Positions 31,631-38,940 of a DNA stretch of 64,000 nucleotides are shown piece by piece. A program made the position numbers and the translations under genes. The stretch covers positions 140,663 to 204,662 of the forward strand of contig JAITSV010000034.1 in assembly GCA_031287575.1 (NCBI GenBank). Direction: 5' to 3'. Origin of the DNA: Desulfovibrio sp. GTDB lineage: Bacteria > Desulfobacterota > Desulfovibrionia > Desulfovibrionales > Desulfovibrionaceae. Numbering within the stretch: the first letter of the stretch is position 1; every line of letters starts with the position of its first letter. Below the pieces are notes generated by a model. It ran no database searches. It was not told the origin of the DNA and was given only the letters and a program-made list of their open reading frames with translations.

Positions 31631-31660
31631 GCTCCCCCCGTGGCCGTCCACGAGGGGAGC
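31631..31660 (-). promoter_or_regulatory. Intra-operon hairpin between suyB and tctC
   Basis: Outer stem GCTCCCC / GGGGAGC and inner stem CGTGG-CCGT-CCACG, 11 bases after the suyB stop, no T run. Probably an mRNA stability or partial-termination element; the distance from there to tctC is 75 bases. Confidence 0.55.
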
Positions 31661-31671
31661 GGAGGTACGGA

Positions 31672-32835
31672 CTAGGCGCTTTCGTACAGGCGGGTAAGGA
31701 CGAACTCGCGGTGGCCCAGCACTTCGGCGGCGGTGTTGCGGCCGTTGGCGGTACGGATGGCCATTTCCACCAGCTTGTCGCCGGCGCCGTCCATGGTCAG
31801 CTCCTTGCGCAGGATGCCCGACACGTCCACGTCGATGTGCTCGCTCATGGTGCGCACGGTGCGCGGGTTGGCGCACAGCTTCACCACGGGAAGGATGGGG
31901 TTGCCGATGACGTTGCCCTGCCCGGTGGGGAACAGGTGCACCACGTAGCCGGCAGCGGCGCACAGGGTCACCATTTCGGCGGCGGCCGACGAGGAGTCCA
32001 TGAACCACAGGCCGGGGCCGGTGGGGGCTTCGGCCTTGTCCAGGCAACCCACGACCGGAGCCTTGCGGCCGATCTTCTGGATGTTGCCGAGGGCCTTTTC
32101 CTCGATGGTGGTCAGGCCGCCTTCGATGTTGCCCTTGGTGGGCTGCGAGTCGGAAAGGTCGCTGGTCTTGTGGTCGTCCACAAGCTTCGCGTAGCGGTCG
32201 AAGAAGAACTGGAACTGCTTGCGCACTTCGTCGTTGGCACAGCGTTCCAGCACCAGGTGCTCGCCGCCGGTCAGTTCGGTGGTTTCACCGAACAGCAGGG
32301 TGCAGCCCTTTTCGTACAGCTTGTCGAAGGCGTTGCCCACGGTGGGGTTGGAGGCGATGCCCGAGGTGGTGTCGGATTCACCGCACTTGGTGGACACCCA
32401 CAGGTCGCTCACCGGGCACTCCACGCGCTGCAGCTCGGTGGCCCAGTGCATGAATTCCTTGGCCTTGCGCGAGGCGTTGCAGATGGTGTTGTGGTCGCCG
32501 TTCTGCTCGATGGAGAAGCCCGCCACCGGCTTGCCGGTCTTGGCGATGCCTTCCACGATGCGACTGGTCCACTGCGGCTCGATGCCGATAACCACCACGG
32601 CGGCCACGTTGGGGTTGCTGCCCACGCCGATCAGCGTGCGGAAGTGCAGTTCCAGGTCTTCACCGAACTGCAGGCGGCCATAGGGGTGCGGCAGGGCCAT
32701 GGTGCCCTTGACGTTGTTGGCCACCGCTTCCGACGCGGCGTTGGAAAGGTCGTCCAGGGGCAGGATGACCACGTGGTTGCGCACGCCCACGCGGCCATTT
32801 TCGCGGCGGTAGCCGAGGAAGGTATTAGCGGTCAT
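31672..32835 (-). CDS. suyB: Sulfolactate sulfo-lyase large subunit (UxaA family)
   Basis: 387 residues of the UxaA/altronate-dehydratase large-subunit family: [16 protein letters not shown] at the N-terminus, [27 protein letters not shown] and [12 protein letters not shown] further on. SuyAB, first described in Paracoccus pantotrophus, splits (2R)-3-sulfolactate into pyruvate and sulfite with iron. The size (about 42 kDa) and the separate small SAF-domain subunit fit SuyB better than E. coli UxaA, which carries both parts in one chain of about 495 residues. The TTT transporter and ComC-like dehydrogenase in the cluster strengthen this. AGGTGG precedes the ATG; four bases separate it from suyA. 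Altronate or another sugar-acid dehydratase is the main alternative. Confidence 0.78.
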   Translation of the reverse strand: MTANTFLGYRRENGRVGVRNHVVILPLDDLSNAASEAVANNVKGTMALPHPYGRLQFGEDLELHFRTLIGVGSNPNVAAVVVIGIEPQWTSRIVEGIAKTGKPVAGFSIEQNGDHNTICNASRKAKEFMHWATELQRVECPVSDLWVSTKCGESDTTSGIASNPTVGNAFDKLYEKGCTLLFGETTELTGGEHLVLERCANDEVRKQFQFFFDRYAKLVDDHKTSDLSDSQPTKGNIEGGLTTIEEKALGNIQKIGRKAPVVGCLDKAEAPTGPGLWFMDSSSAAAEMVTLCAAAGYVVHLFPTGQGNVIGNPILPVVKLCANPRTVRTMSEHIDVDVSGILRKELTMDGAGDKLVEMAIRTANGRNTAAEVLGHREFVLTRLYESA

Positions 32836-32839
32836 TGTA

Positions 32840-33124
32840 CTACCACCTCTTGGTCTTGACGTTGTGAACGTGCAGGTGTTCGCCCTGCTTGATGGGAGCG
32901 ATGACCTTGCCGATGTCGGTACCGTACTTGATCACGGTGTCACCCACGGACAGGTCCTTCAGGGCCAGCTTGTGCCCGATGGGAATATCGTTGCGCACCT
33001 TGAAGGTAATGGTCCGGTCCTCGGCCATCACCCACCCGGTCAGGTCCTGACCGGCCTTGACGCCTTCAACAGCCACGACGCCGACGGAATCGCCGTCTTC
33101 GTGCACCAGAAATTGAATCGACAT
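32840..33124 (-). CDS. suyA: Sulfolactate sulfo-lyase small subunit (SAF domain)
   Basis: 94 residues, a single SAF domain as at the N-terminus of Uxa[49 protein letters not shown] and the C-terminal [10 protein letters not shown]. In sulfolactate sulfo-lyase this small subunit is separate, as here. First gene of the operon suyA-suyB-tctC-tctB-tctA. ATG at 33124 has AAGGAGG seven bases upstream, one of the best ribosome sites in the window, fitting a highly expressed catabolic enzyme. Assignment to SuyA rather than a split altronate dehydratase rests on size and context. Confidence 0.77.
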   Translation of the reverse strand: MSIQFLVHEDGDSVGVVAVEGVKAGQDLTGWVMAEDRTITFKVRNDIPIGHKLALKDLSVGDTVIKYGTDIGKVIAPIKQGEHLHVHNVKTKRW

Positions 33125-33157
33125 GGAATTCCTCCTTGGGGAGCGTTGTTGGAAACA

Positions 33158-33187
33158 TGTGTATGATGTCTTATGCAAGACTGTCAA
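33158..33187 (-). promoter_or_regulatory. suyA promoter with internal palindromic operator
   Basis: On the minus strand: -35 TTGACA (33187-33182), 18-base spacer, -10-like TACACA (33163-33158). The spacer contains GTCTT-GCAT-AAGAC (33181-33168), a palindrome matching the sites before the GntR gene at 21215. A repressor bound here would block polymerase directly. Upstream at 33195-33270 the DNA is strikingly AT-rich, like an UP element. Confidence 0.7.
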
Positions 33188-33283
33188 CAACAATACATGT
33201 CATTCCGTTCATCACCGCTTTTTTGTGTTATAATAATCTGCTATAATTAATTATTTTTTCTTGAACACGCTGTACTCCGAAAC

Positions 33284-33322
33284 ACGCAGGCCCCCCGCCG
33301 GAATCCGGCGGGGGGCCTGCGT
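33284..33322 (-). terminator. Terminator of the flagellar operon
   Basis: Perfect 18-bp stem ACGCAGGCCCCCCGCCGG with its complement around AAT. On the minus strand it ends the flagellar genes 100 bases after the last stop and is followed by GTTTCGG; it also insulates the suyA promoter region. Confidence 0.82.
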
Positions 33323-33422
33323 GACGCTTGGGGGCTCGTGATGCCTGGCACGGATGGCCGGAGGAAAGAGGAGGAAACCCGGCGGCGCAGGGAGCGCCCC
33401 CGGAAGCGCGGCTGAGGTCGGC

Positions 33423-33839
33423 CTATCCTGCCTGGGCCAAAATCAGCTCCACCTCGTCCACCGACAGTCCGGTGGAGCGGGCGATCTGGTCCAGGCTGCG
33501 CCCCTTGCGGTGGCCGTTCAGGATCACCTCGCGCAGGAACTGCGGCGAGCGGCTGATACCCTCTGCCTGCTCCAGCAGGCGGCGCAGGGCCTGAGCCCGC
33601 TCTTCCAGCCGCTGGTCCAGGTGGCGCAGCTGTTCCTGGCGCTGGGCGAAGGTGGCCACCAGTTCCTGCTCAAGCTCCGCGTTCTGGCGCAGCCGCTCCA
33701 GCAATTGGGTCTGGTTGGCCTGCAGGCGGTTGAGCAGCGCCTCCGACCGGCGCAGCCGCAGGAAAAACACCAGCAACACGCCGAGCAGCGCCACTTCCAC
33801 CACGCTGACGAGAATGATGAGCCACAGGGATACGGTCAT
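33423..33839 (-). CDS. Membrane-anchored coiled-coil protein, last gene of the flagellar operon
   Basis: 138 residues. One membrane span (about 4-26), then a long charged coiled coil (about 28-100, rich in Leu, Arg, Gln and Glu), and a C-terminal helix-turn-helix-like stretch (SLDQIARSTGLSVDEVELIL). I do not know a function. The layout resembles DUF2802-type proteins often found near flagellar or motility genes, but I cannot confirm this. ATG at 33839 is supported by the membrane span beginning right after it; GGAAT lies upstream. Separated from the preceding gene by a 19-bp tandem repeat. Confidence 0.75.
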   Translation of the reverse strand: MTVSLWLIILVSVVEVALLGVLLVFFLRLRRSEALLNRLQANQTQLLERLRQNAELEQELVATFAQRQEQLRHLDQRLEERAQALRRLLEQAEGISRSPQFLREVILNGHRKGRSLDQIARSTGLSVDEVELILAQAG

Positions 33840-33913
33840 GGGTATTCCGGTTCGGGTTGCCGCGCGGGGTCCGGCCATGCCCGCGTTGGTCTGCCAGATC
33901 CGAGCGCGCCTGC

Positions 33914-33951
33914 CAGACCCGCGTGAGCCAGTCAGACCCGCGTGAGCCAGT
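33914..33951. repeat. Two 19-bp tandem units
   Basis: CAGACCCGCGTGAGCCAGT at 33914-33932 and again at 33933-33951, touching the stop codon of the next gene at 33951. A degenerate unit precedes it. Confidence 0.75.
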
Positions 33952-34280
33952 CAAACCTTGATGTTCAGGATGTTGCCGGACCAAGGGTCGTCGTCGGAGT
34001 CGGGGGTTTCGTCCTCTTCCCCTTGCACGGCGTGGGCCTTGCGCCGGGCCAGCAGCAGGGCGCGCCGCCGCTGGCGGTTGCGTTCGCGCTCGTCCACCAT
34101 CTCGGACTTGCCGCTTTCGCCGGTCTTCTGGACCTGCGAACGGTCGTGCTGCAACGCCTGGGCCGCGGCCTGCTGGGCGGCAGCCTGGGCCATTTCCGGG
34201 TGTGCCTGCGCCTCGTGGACCACGCGTTCGGCGTGGCCCATCTGGGCGATGACGACGGGAAGCGTCGGGTCGACGGACAC
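33951..34280 (-). CDS. Small charged protein in the flagellar operon, unknown
   Basis: 109 residues. Starts at a GTG with ATGGAGGACCC just before it, giving a good ribosome site. The N-terminal half is Ala/Gln-rich and helical (MAQAAAQQAAAQALQ), the middle is basic (RERNRQRRRALLLARRK) and the end acidic (EEDETPDSDDD) with a hydrophobic tail (NILNIKV). No membrane span or known domain. Place in a conserved motility operon and absence of a signal suggest a cytoplasmic adaptor or assembly factor. No function assigned. Confidence 0.75.
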   Translation of the reverse strand: MSVDPTLPVVIAQMGHAERVVHEAQAHPEMAQAAAQQAAAQALQHDRSQVQKTGESGKSEMVDERERNRQRRRALLLARRKAHAVQGEEDETPDSDDDPWSGNILNIKV

Positions 34281-34449
34281 GGCGGGTCCTCCATCGCCGC
34301 ATGGTGCCCCGCGCGACGCACCTGCGAGGGGTGGCGGCGGCTGACGGCGAAACCCGCTGCCGGGGCGGGTCGGCTGTCGGCGGGGGCGGCGAGCTCTGGC
34401 GCACCGGATTCTCCGGAATGGCCGGACCGATGTGCCGGGGGGGCGTCCC

Positions 34450-35241
34450 TTACTTTACCAGGTAGTTTTCTATCAACAAATCCTCAAGCTTACCGATGCT
34501 GAGGTATTCGTTCATGATGGCCAGGATGTCCTTCTTCAGCGTTTCGGCATTGGCCGCATCGGTGAGGTAGGTCAGCGACTTGTTCTTCAGATAGTAGTAC
34601 ACGGCGTCGCGGATGACCACCTTCTTGGCCTGCGCCTCGAACACCAGCTTCTGGTTTTCCGTGGGCGCCGAGAATTTGACGACCAGGAAACGGATGCTGC
34701 CCTTGGCGTCCTTCTGCTCCACCCAGAACGGTTCCCAGCTCAGGATGGTCTGGGCGGGTTTGGCCGGTTCCGACGGGGGCGGCGCGGCCTGCTGGGGCAC
34801 CACGATCTTCTGGACGGTGGGATCTGGGGCCGCGGGGGGCGGTGCGTCCTTCTTGCGGGTCAGGAACCACGCGGCACCGCCGCCCACCAGCAGCAGCACC
34901 AGCACGGCCGCCACGATGATCAGCAGCTTCTTGTTGGCCAGCAGCCCGGAAAGGTCGAGGCTGAATTTCTTCTTCTTGGAAGCGTCACCCTCGGGCGACA
35001 GCGAAAGTGCCTGTGCGGCGGGGGGCGGCGGGGGGGGAGCCTTTTCCTCTTCCGGCAGCAGAAAGGGGGCGTCTTCGAGGTCCAGCTCGACCTTGTCTTC
35101 CACCGGGGGGCCCAGCGAGTCGACATCCAGCTGCCCGGCGTCCAGTTCCGCCTTGCCCTCCTCGTCGGACAACAGGCCGTCCACCCCCTGCGCGGCGGGG
35201 GAGTCGGGAACGGCGGCGGTGACGATGGGCATGAACAGCAT
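34450..35241 (-). CDS. fliL: Flagellar basal-body protein FliL
   Basis: 263 residues. FliL stabilises stator-rotor interaction around the motor. Unlike the usual 150-170-residue proteins, this one has an N-terminal cytoplasmic extension of about 95 residues, acidic and then Pro-rich (PPPPPPAAQ), before the membrane span (LLIIVAAVLVLLLVGGGAAWF, about 107-127). The periplasmic domain carries the FliL pattern (FLVVKFSAP, IRDAVYYYL, LKKDILAIMNEYL...IENYLVK). GAGGGACC precedes the ATG at 35241. The long extension is common in this genus in my recollection, but unverified here. Confidence 0.88.
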   Translation of the reverse strand: MLFMPIVTAAVPDSPAAQGVDGLLSDEEGKAELDAGQLDVDSLGPPVEDKVELDLEDAPFLLPEEEKAPPPPPPAAQALSLSPEGDASKKKKFSLDLSGLLANKKLLIIVAAVLVLLLVGGGAAWFLTRKKDAPPPAAPDPTVQKIVVPQQAAPPPSEPAKPAQTILSWEPFWVEQKDAKGSIRFLVVKFSAPTENQKLVFEAQAKKVVIRDAVYYYLKNKSLTYLTDAANAETLKKDILAIMNEYLSIGKLEDLLIENYLVK

Positions 35242-35486
35242 GGTCTGGTCCCTCGCACGGCCCTCGCCGGGGCGCCGGGGTAACGGGCGTCCGGATCAGA
35301 CCCGGCCGGGGAACACCGGCATGGGAAGACGCCGTGTCGGCTGGTTTCGTGACCTCCGGGGGGTCCGGAGCGGCGGGCCTGCCTGCGGGAAGGTGGGCGG
35401 CATGCGGCACGGCGCGGGGCTGCCCTGCACGGCAAACGGGCGCAAGCCCGCCGGATGGCGGCCCCGCGCCCGCAGGAAATGACGGT

Positions 35487-35867
35487 CTACGGGAAGATCT
35501 TGTCGATCTTCTGCTTCATGGTCTCTGCGGTGAAGGGCTTGACGATGTAGTTGGACACCCTGGCCTGCACCGCTTCGATGACGTTTTCCTGCTGGGCTTC
35601 GGCCGTCACCATCAGGAAGGGCATGTCGGCGAACTCCTCGCTGGCGCGCACCTTGCGCAGCAGCTCGATGCCGGTCATCTTGGGCATGTTCCAGTCGGAG
35701 ATGACGAACTCGATGCGGTCCTTGTTCAGGATCTCCCACGCGGTGGTGCCGTCGTCGGCCTCGACCACGTTGGTGAACCCCAGCTGGCGCAGGATGTTCT
35801 TGATGATGCGACGCATGGTGGAAAAGTCGTCCACCACGAGGACACGCATATTGGTGTCGTAGGGCAT
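35487..35867 (-). CDS. cheY: Chemotaxis response regulator CheY
   Basis: 126-residue receiver with the full CheY set: VVDDF, phospho-Asp in VISDWNMPKMTG, Thr in MVTAEA, Lys in IVKPFTAETM. Length and the TMRRIIKNILRQLGF helix match chemotaxis CheY rather than a kinase-operon receiver. It binds the flagellar switch when phosphorylated. AGGAG lies ten bases before the ATG. Its location between fliA and fliL in the flagellar operon ties it to motor control. Confidence 0.94.
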   Translation of the reverse strand: MPYDTNMRVLVVDDFSTMRRIIKNILRQLGFTNVVEADDGTTAWEILNKDRIEFVISDWNMPKMTGIELLRKVRASEEFADMPFLMVTAEAQQENVIEAVQARVSNYIVKPFTAETMKQKIDKIFP

Positions 35868-35898
35868 TGTGCGTACTCCTGGCCAACGGACGCCGCAG

Positions 35899-36696
35899 TC
35901 AGACGGTGCCGTGTTCTCCGTAGTGGTTCCTGAATTCCTTGCGCAGCCTGTTGAGCGCCTGGGAGTGCAGCTGCGAGACGCGTCCCTCGGTGATGCCCAT
36001 GACCTCGGCTGTTTCGCGCATGTTCAGCTCGTCGCTATAATATAACGACAATACCAGCTTCTCTCGGGGTGTCAATTCGTCGATCAGCCCCGCCACCCGC
36101 TCTATGAGTTCCTGCGTTGCCGTTGTCTGGAACGGTTCGCCATCTCCCTGCACGGCAGCATCTGGCGCCAGCGAGTCCTGTATGGCGTCGAGCGAGAGGC
36201 ACAACTGGTTCTGCAACGCCTCCAGCCCCAGCCGTACATCCTTCTGGTCCAGTCCCGTGGCGTCCTGCAATTCCGCCTCGGTGGGGTGGCGTCCCTTTTC
36301 GTGCTCGATACGCTGGATTGCCTCGTCCAGCTGCCGCACCCGTTGCCGCAGGCTGCGCGGAAACCAGTCCAGCCGCCGCAGTTCGTCCAGCATGGCGCCC
36401 CGGATACGGCTTTCGGCATACGTCTCGAAGCGGATGCCAAGCTGCGGCCGGAACTTGCCCAGCGCCTCCATGAGGCCCAGGGTGCCCGCGCTGATCAGCT
36501 CGTTCAGCTCCACGTTGCGGGGCAGCTTGGCCTTCAGGCGCAAGGCCAGGAACCGCACCTTGGGTGCGTAGTGCCGGACTATCCGTTCCTGGTCGGCGCG
36601 CGGGAAGTCGCCCCAGGCGACCGCTCCCGATTCCAGCGCCTCCCAGGGGTTAGTGCCGGAAGAGGAGCTTTTTCCAGAAGAACTTGATGTTTCCAT
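35899..36696 (-). CDS. fliA: Flagellar sigma factor (sigma-28)
   Basis: 265 residues. Regions: Ser-rich N-terminal tail, region 2 (VELNELISAGTLGLMEAL, FETYAESRIRGAMLDELR), region 3 (RHPTEAELQDATGL) and region 4 (ELTPREKLVLSLYY, TEGRVSQLHSQAL). It directs transcription of late flagellar and chemotaxis genes. The first 47 bases overlap the end of flhG in another frame; no later good start exists before conserved sequence, so the overlap seems real and implies translational coupling. Ribosome site is weak. Confidence 0.93.
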   Translation of the reverse strand: METSSSSGKSSSSGTNPWEALESGAVAWGDFPRADQERIVRHYAPKVRFLALRLKAKLPRNVELNELISAGTLGLMEALGKFRPQLGIRFETYAESRIRGAMLDELRRLDWFPRSLRQRVRQLDEAIQRIEHEKGRHPTEAELQDATGLDQKDVRLGLEALQNQLCLSLDAIQDSLAPDAAVQGDGEPFQTTATQELIERVAGLIDELTPREKLVLSLYYSDELNMRETAEVMGITEGRVSQLHSQALNRLRKEFRNHYGEHGTV

Positions 36697-37465
36697 CGAG
36701 GCTCGCCGCCACGTCCCACGTTTGTACCGTCCGGGCCACCTCGCGCACCGCCGCGCAGGCCGGGCTGTCCGGCGCCATGACGCAGAAGGGTCGCTGGTTC
36801 ACCACTGCCTTGCGCACCGCCGGGTCGCGCGGGACAAACCCCGCGAGGTCCAGCGACACGCCGGAAAGAAAATGGTCGCAGGCCTTGTACAGCCGGGTGA
36901 ACATGTCGCGCGCGGTCTGCGCGTCGGGCACCATGTTCACCAGTACCTTGAAATGCTCCACCCCGTGGTTGAGCTTCATCACCTTGATCAGGGCGTAGGC
37001 GTCGGTGAGCGACGTGGGCTCGGGGGTCAGCACCACCAGCCGCTCCTGGGCCGCCAGGTTGAAATACAGCACGTTGTCGTTGATGCCCGCGCCGGTGTCC
37101 ACGATCAGGTAGTCCACCGCGCCTTCCAGCGCGTCCATGGCTTCCAGCAGTTCCAGCTTCTGGCCGGTGGAGAGCGACAGCATTTCACTCATGCCCGACG
37201 AGGCGGGCAGGATGCGGAAGCCGTAGGGCGTTTCGCAGAGTATCTCGGAAAGGTCGACGCCTTCGTGGAACAGGTGGAACAGGTTCAGCTGCGGGGTCAT
37301 GCCCAGCACCACGTCCACGTTGGCAAGGCCGAGGTCCGCGTCCAGCAGGACCACGCGCTTGCCCTCCTGCGCGAGGCAGCAGGCCAGGTTGGCGGCGATG
37401 TTGGTCTTGCCGACGCCACCCTTGCCGGAGGTGACGGAGAATACCAGGGGAAGATCGGGGCTCAT
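36650..37465 (-). CDS. flhG: Flagellar number regulator, MinD-like ATPase
   Basis: 271 residues. Deviant Walker A SGKGGVGKTNIAAN, switch LLDADLGLANVDV and the VDTGAGI motif of MinD/ParA ATPases. FlhG limits flagellar number by stimulating the FlhF GTPase and, in polar flagellates, acting on the master regulator. ATG at 37465 has GGAGC about 10 bases upstream. An N-terminal DQAxxLR-type FlhF-activating motif is not seen: the chain begins directly with MSPDLPLVFSVTSGKGG, so it may be one of the versions lacking that peptide. Overlaps fliA. Confidence 0.9.
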   Translation of the reverse strand: MSPDLPLVFSVTSGKGGVGKTNIAANLACCLAQEGKRVVLLDADLGLANVDVVLGMTPQLNLFHLFHEGVDLSEILCETPYGFRILPASSGMSEMLSLSTGQKLELLEAMDALEGAVDYLIVDTGAGINDNVLYFNLAAQERLVVLTPEPTSLTDAYALIKVMKLNHGVEHFKVLVNMVPDAQTARDMFTRLYKACDHFLSGVSLDLAGFVPRDPAVRKAVVNQRPFCVMAPDSPACAAVREVARTVQTWDVAASLDGNIKFFWKKLLFRH

Positions 37466-37581
37466 TCGATGCAAGCTCCAGTGGGTGCGTGCGGTGCCGG
37501 GCGCGCCTGGCGCGGTCGCCCGTGGATGCCGTGTGCCGTCGGGCCCGCCGTCCGGGGCTGCCGTCGGGCCGGGACCATGGT

Positions 37582-38871
37582 TCAGGGCCTTGCGCCGGCC
37601 AGGGACCGGGCGTTCGCCGAAATGCCGCCTGGCCGTATTCCGTCTGTCCGGGCACCTTCCGGCCGGACACCTTCCGACCGGAGGCTGCCGGACCTGATGG
37701 CCGTCTGGCCCCCGGTTTGCCCAGGAGGCCGGACCGAAGGCCGGGGCTCGGCCTGCGCCGGAACAGGTCCCTGGACCTCGCCGGGCAGTTGCCGCTTGAA
37801 CAGCAGGCGCCACAACGCCGCATCGCTTGCGGCAACCAGCGAATTGCGCATGCCGGGGCCGTAGGAAAGGGCCGACACGGGCAGGCCGCACGCCGCCGCC
37901 ACGTTCACCAATGCCCCGAAGGTACAGGCTTCGTCCAGCTTCGTCCAGACAAGGCTGCCCGTCCCCTCGAAGGCATAGCGCGCCAGCAGCGCGGCCATCT
38001 GGGTCGGGCCGTGATGCGGCGGCAGCACCAGGTGCACGGCAACGCCGCTGCCCGCTCCTGCTCCCGCCCCTGCTCCCGAAAGTCCCAGGATCGCCAACTG
38101 GCGGGCCAGGCTGCCATCACGCGCGACGCCGGGCAGGTCCACCAGGATGCGGCCCGCATCGGGGCATTCGCGCAGGATGGCCGCGAATTCGGCGGCGGTG
38201 GAGGCCTCGCGGTACACAAGGTTGGAAAGTTCCGCGTAGTGTTGCAGCAGCAGGCGGCCATGGCCGCGCCCGCAGTCGGCGTTGACCAGCACGATCTTCA
38301 GGTCCGGCTTTTCGCGGCGCAGGGCCAGCGCCATGCGCAGCATGGCCGTGGTCTTGCCCGCACCGAACGGCCCGGCGAACACGTGGGCCCGCTGCGGCCA
38401 TGCCGCAAGGCCCCAGCCGCGCACGGGCACGATGTCGGCCAGGGCTTCCAGCACCGAGGCGCCGGAATCGGCCGCCAGCCTGCGGTGCAAGGTCATGGCC
38501 ACGCCGTCGTCCACGCCTTCGCGCGTCAGGTATTCCAGGGCCACGCGCTGGCGGGGAGTAAGGTCTTCCATGCGCAGGGCGGGCTTCATCAGCGCGAACA
38601 GGTGCTCCTTCATCTGGCTCCATTCGCGGTGCCATTCCTCCCAGCCGGGGGGAATGGCACCGCCGGGGCCGCCAGGCGCGGCAGAACCGGCAAAACCGGC
38701 GGCAACGCCGGGCGCGGCCGCATGCTCGATGCCCACGCTCATCTCGTGCCACGTGCGGTCGCCCTCGCGGCATTCGCGCGAGGACAGGATGACCGCGTCC
38801 GGGCCGAGTTCGGCCTTGATCTTCGCCAGCACCGCCGTCGCGTTCCGGCCTGTGTACGTCTTGATCTGCAT
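37582..38871 (-). CDS. flhF: Flagellar biosynthesis GTPase
   Basis: 429 residues. The N-terminal B domain starts MQIKTYTGRNATAVLAKIKAE; the SRP-type NG domain has P-loop GPFGAGKTTAMLRMA, the LVNADCGR segment in place of DTxRxAA, LVDLPG and the specificity motif TKLDEA. FlhF selects the site of flagellar assembly. Two oddities: a GAGAGAGAGSG slippery insert in the G domain, and a C-terminal tail of about 70 residues rich in Arg, Gly and Pro with short repeats (RSEGVRPEGARTDGIRPGG) absent from typical FlhF. The ATG at 38871 is fixed by homology; ribosome site is weak. Confidence 0.9.
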   Translation of the reverse strand: MQIKTYTGRNATAVLAKIKAELGPDAVILSSRECREGDRTWHEMSVGIEHAAAPGVAAGFAGSAAPGGPGGAIPPGWEEWHREWSQMKEHLFALMKPALRMEDLTPRQRVALEYLTREGVDDGVAMTLHRRLAADSGASVLEALADIVPVRGWGLAAWPQRAHVFAGPFGAGKTTAMLRMALALRREKPDLKIVLVNADCGRGHGRLLLQHYAELSNLVYREASTAAEFAAILRECPDAGRILVDLPGVARDGSLARQLAILGLSGAGAGAGAGSGVAVHLVLPPHHGPTQMAALLARYAFEGTGSLVWTKLDEACTFGALVNVAAACGLPVSALSYGPGMRNSLVAASDAALWRLLFKRQLPGEVQGPVPAQAEPRPSVRPPGQTGGQTAIRSGSLRSEGVRPEGARTDGIRPGGISANARSLAGARP

Positions 38872-38940
38872 CAGAGCATTTCGACCTTGAAGTTGTAACC
38901 GTTGCAGAAAAATGCTCTCGGCGCTGACGGCACCGCCCAC

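Noticed and set aside
31672..33124. Altronate dehydratase as primary call for suyAB
   Set aside because: Same superfamily, but split subunits, sizes and TTT/ComC neighbours fit sulfolactate sulfo-lyase better; no other hexuronate genes are nearby. Kept as alternative.
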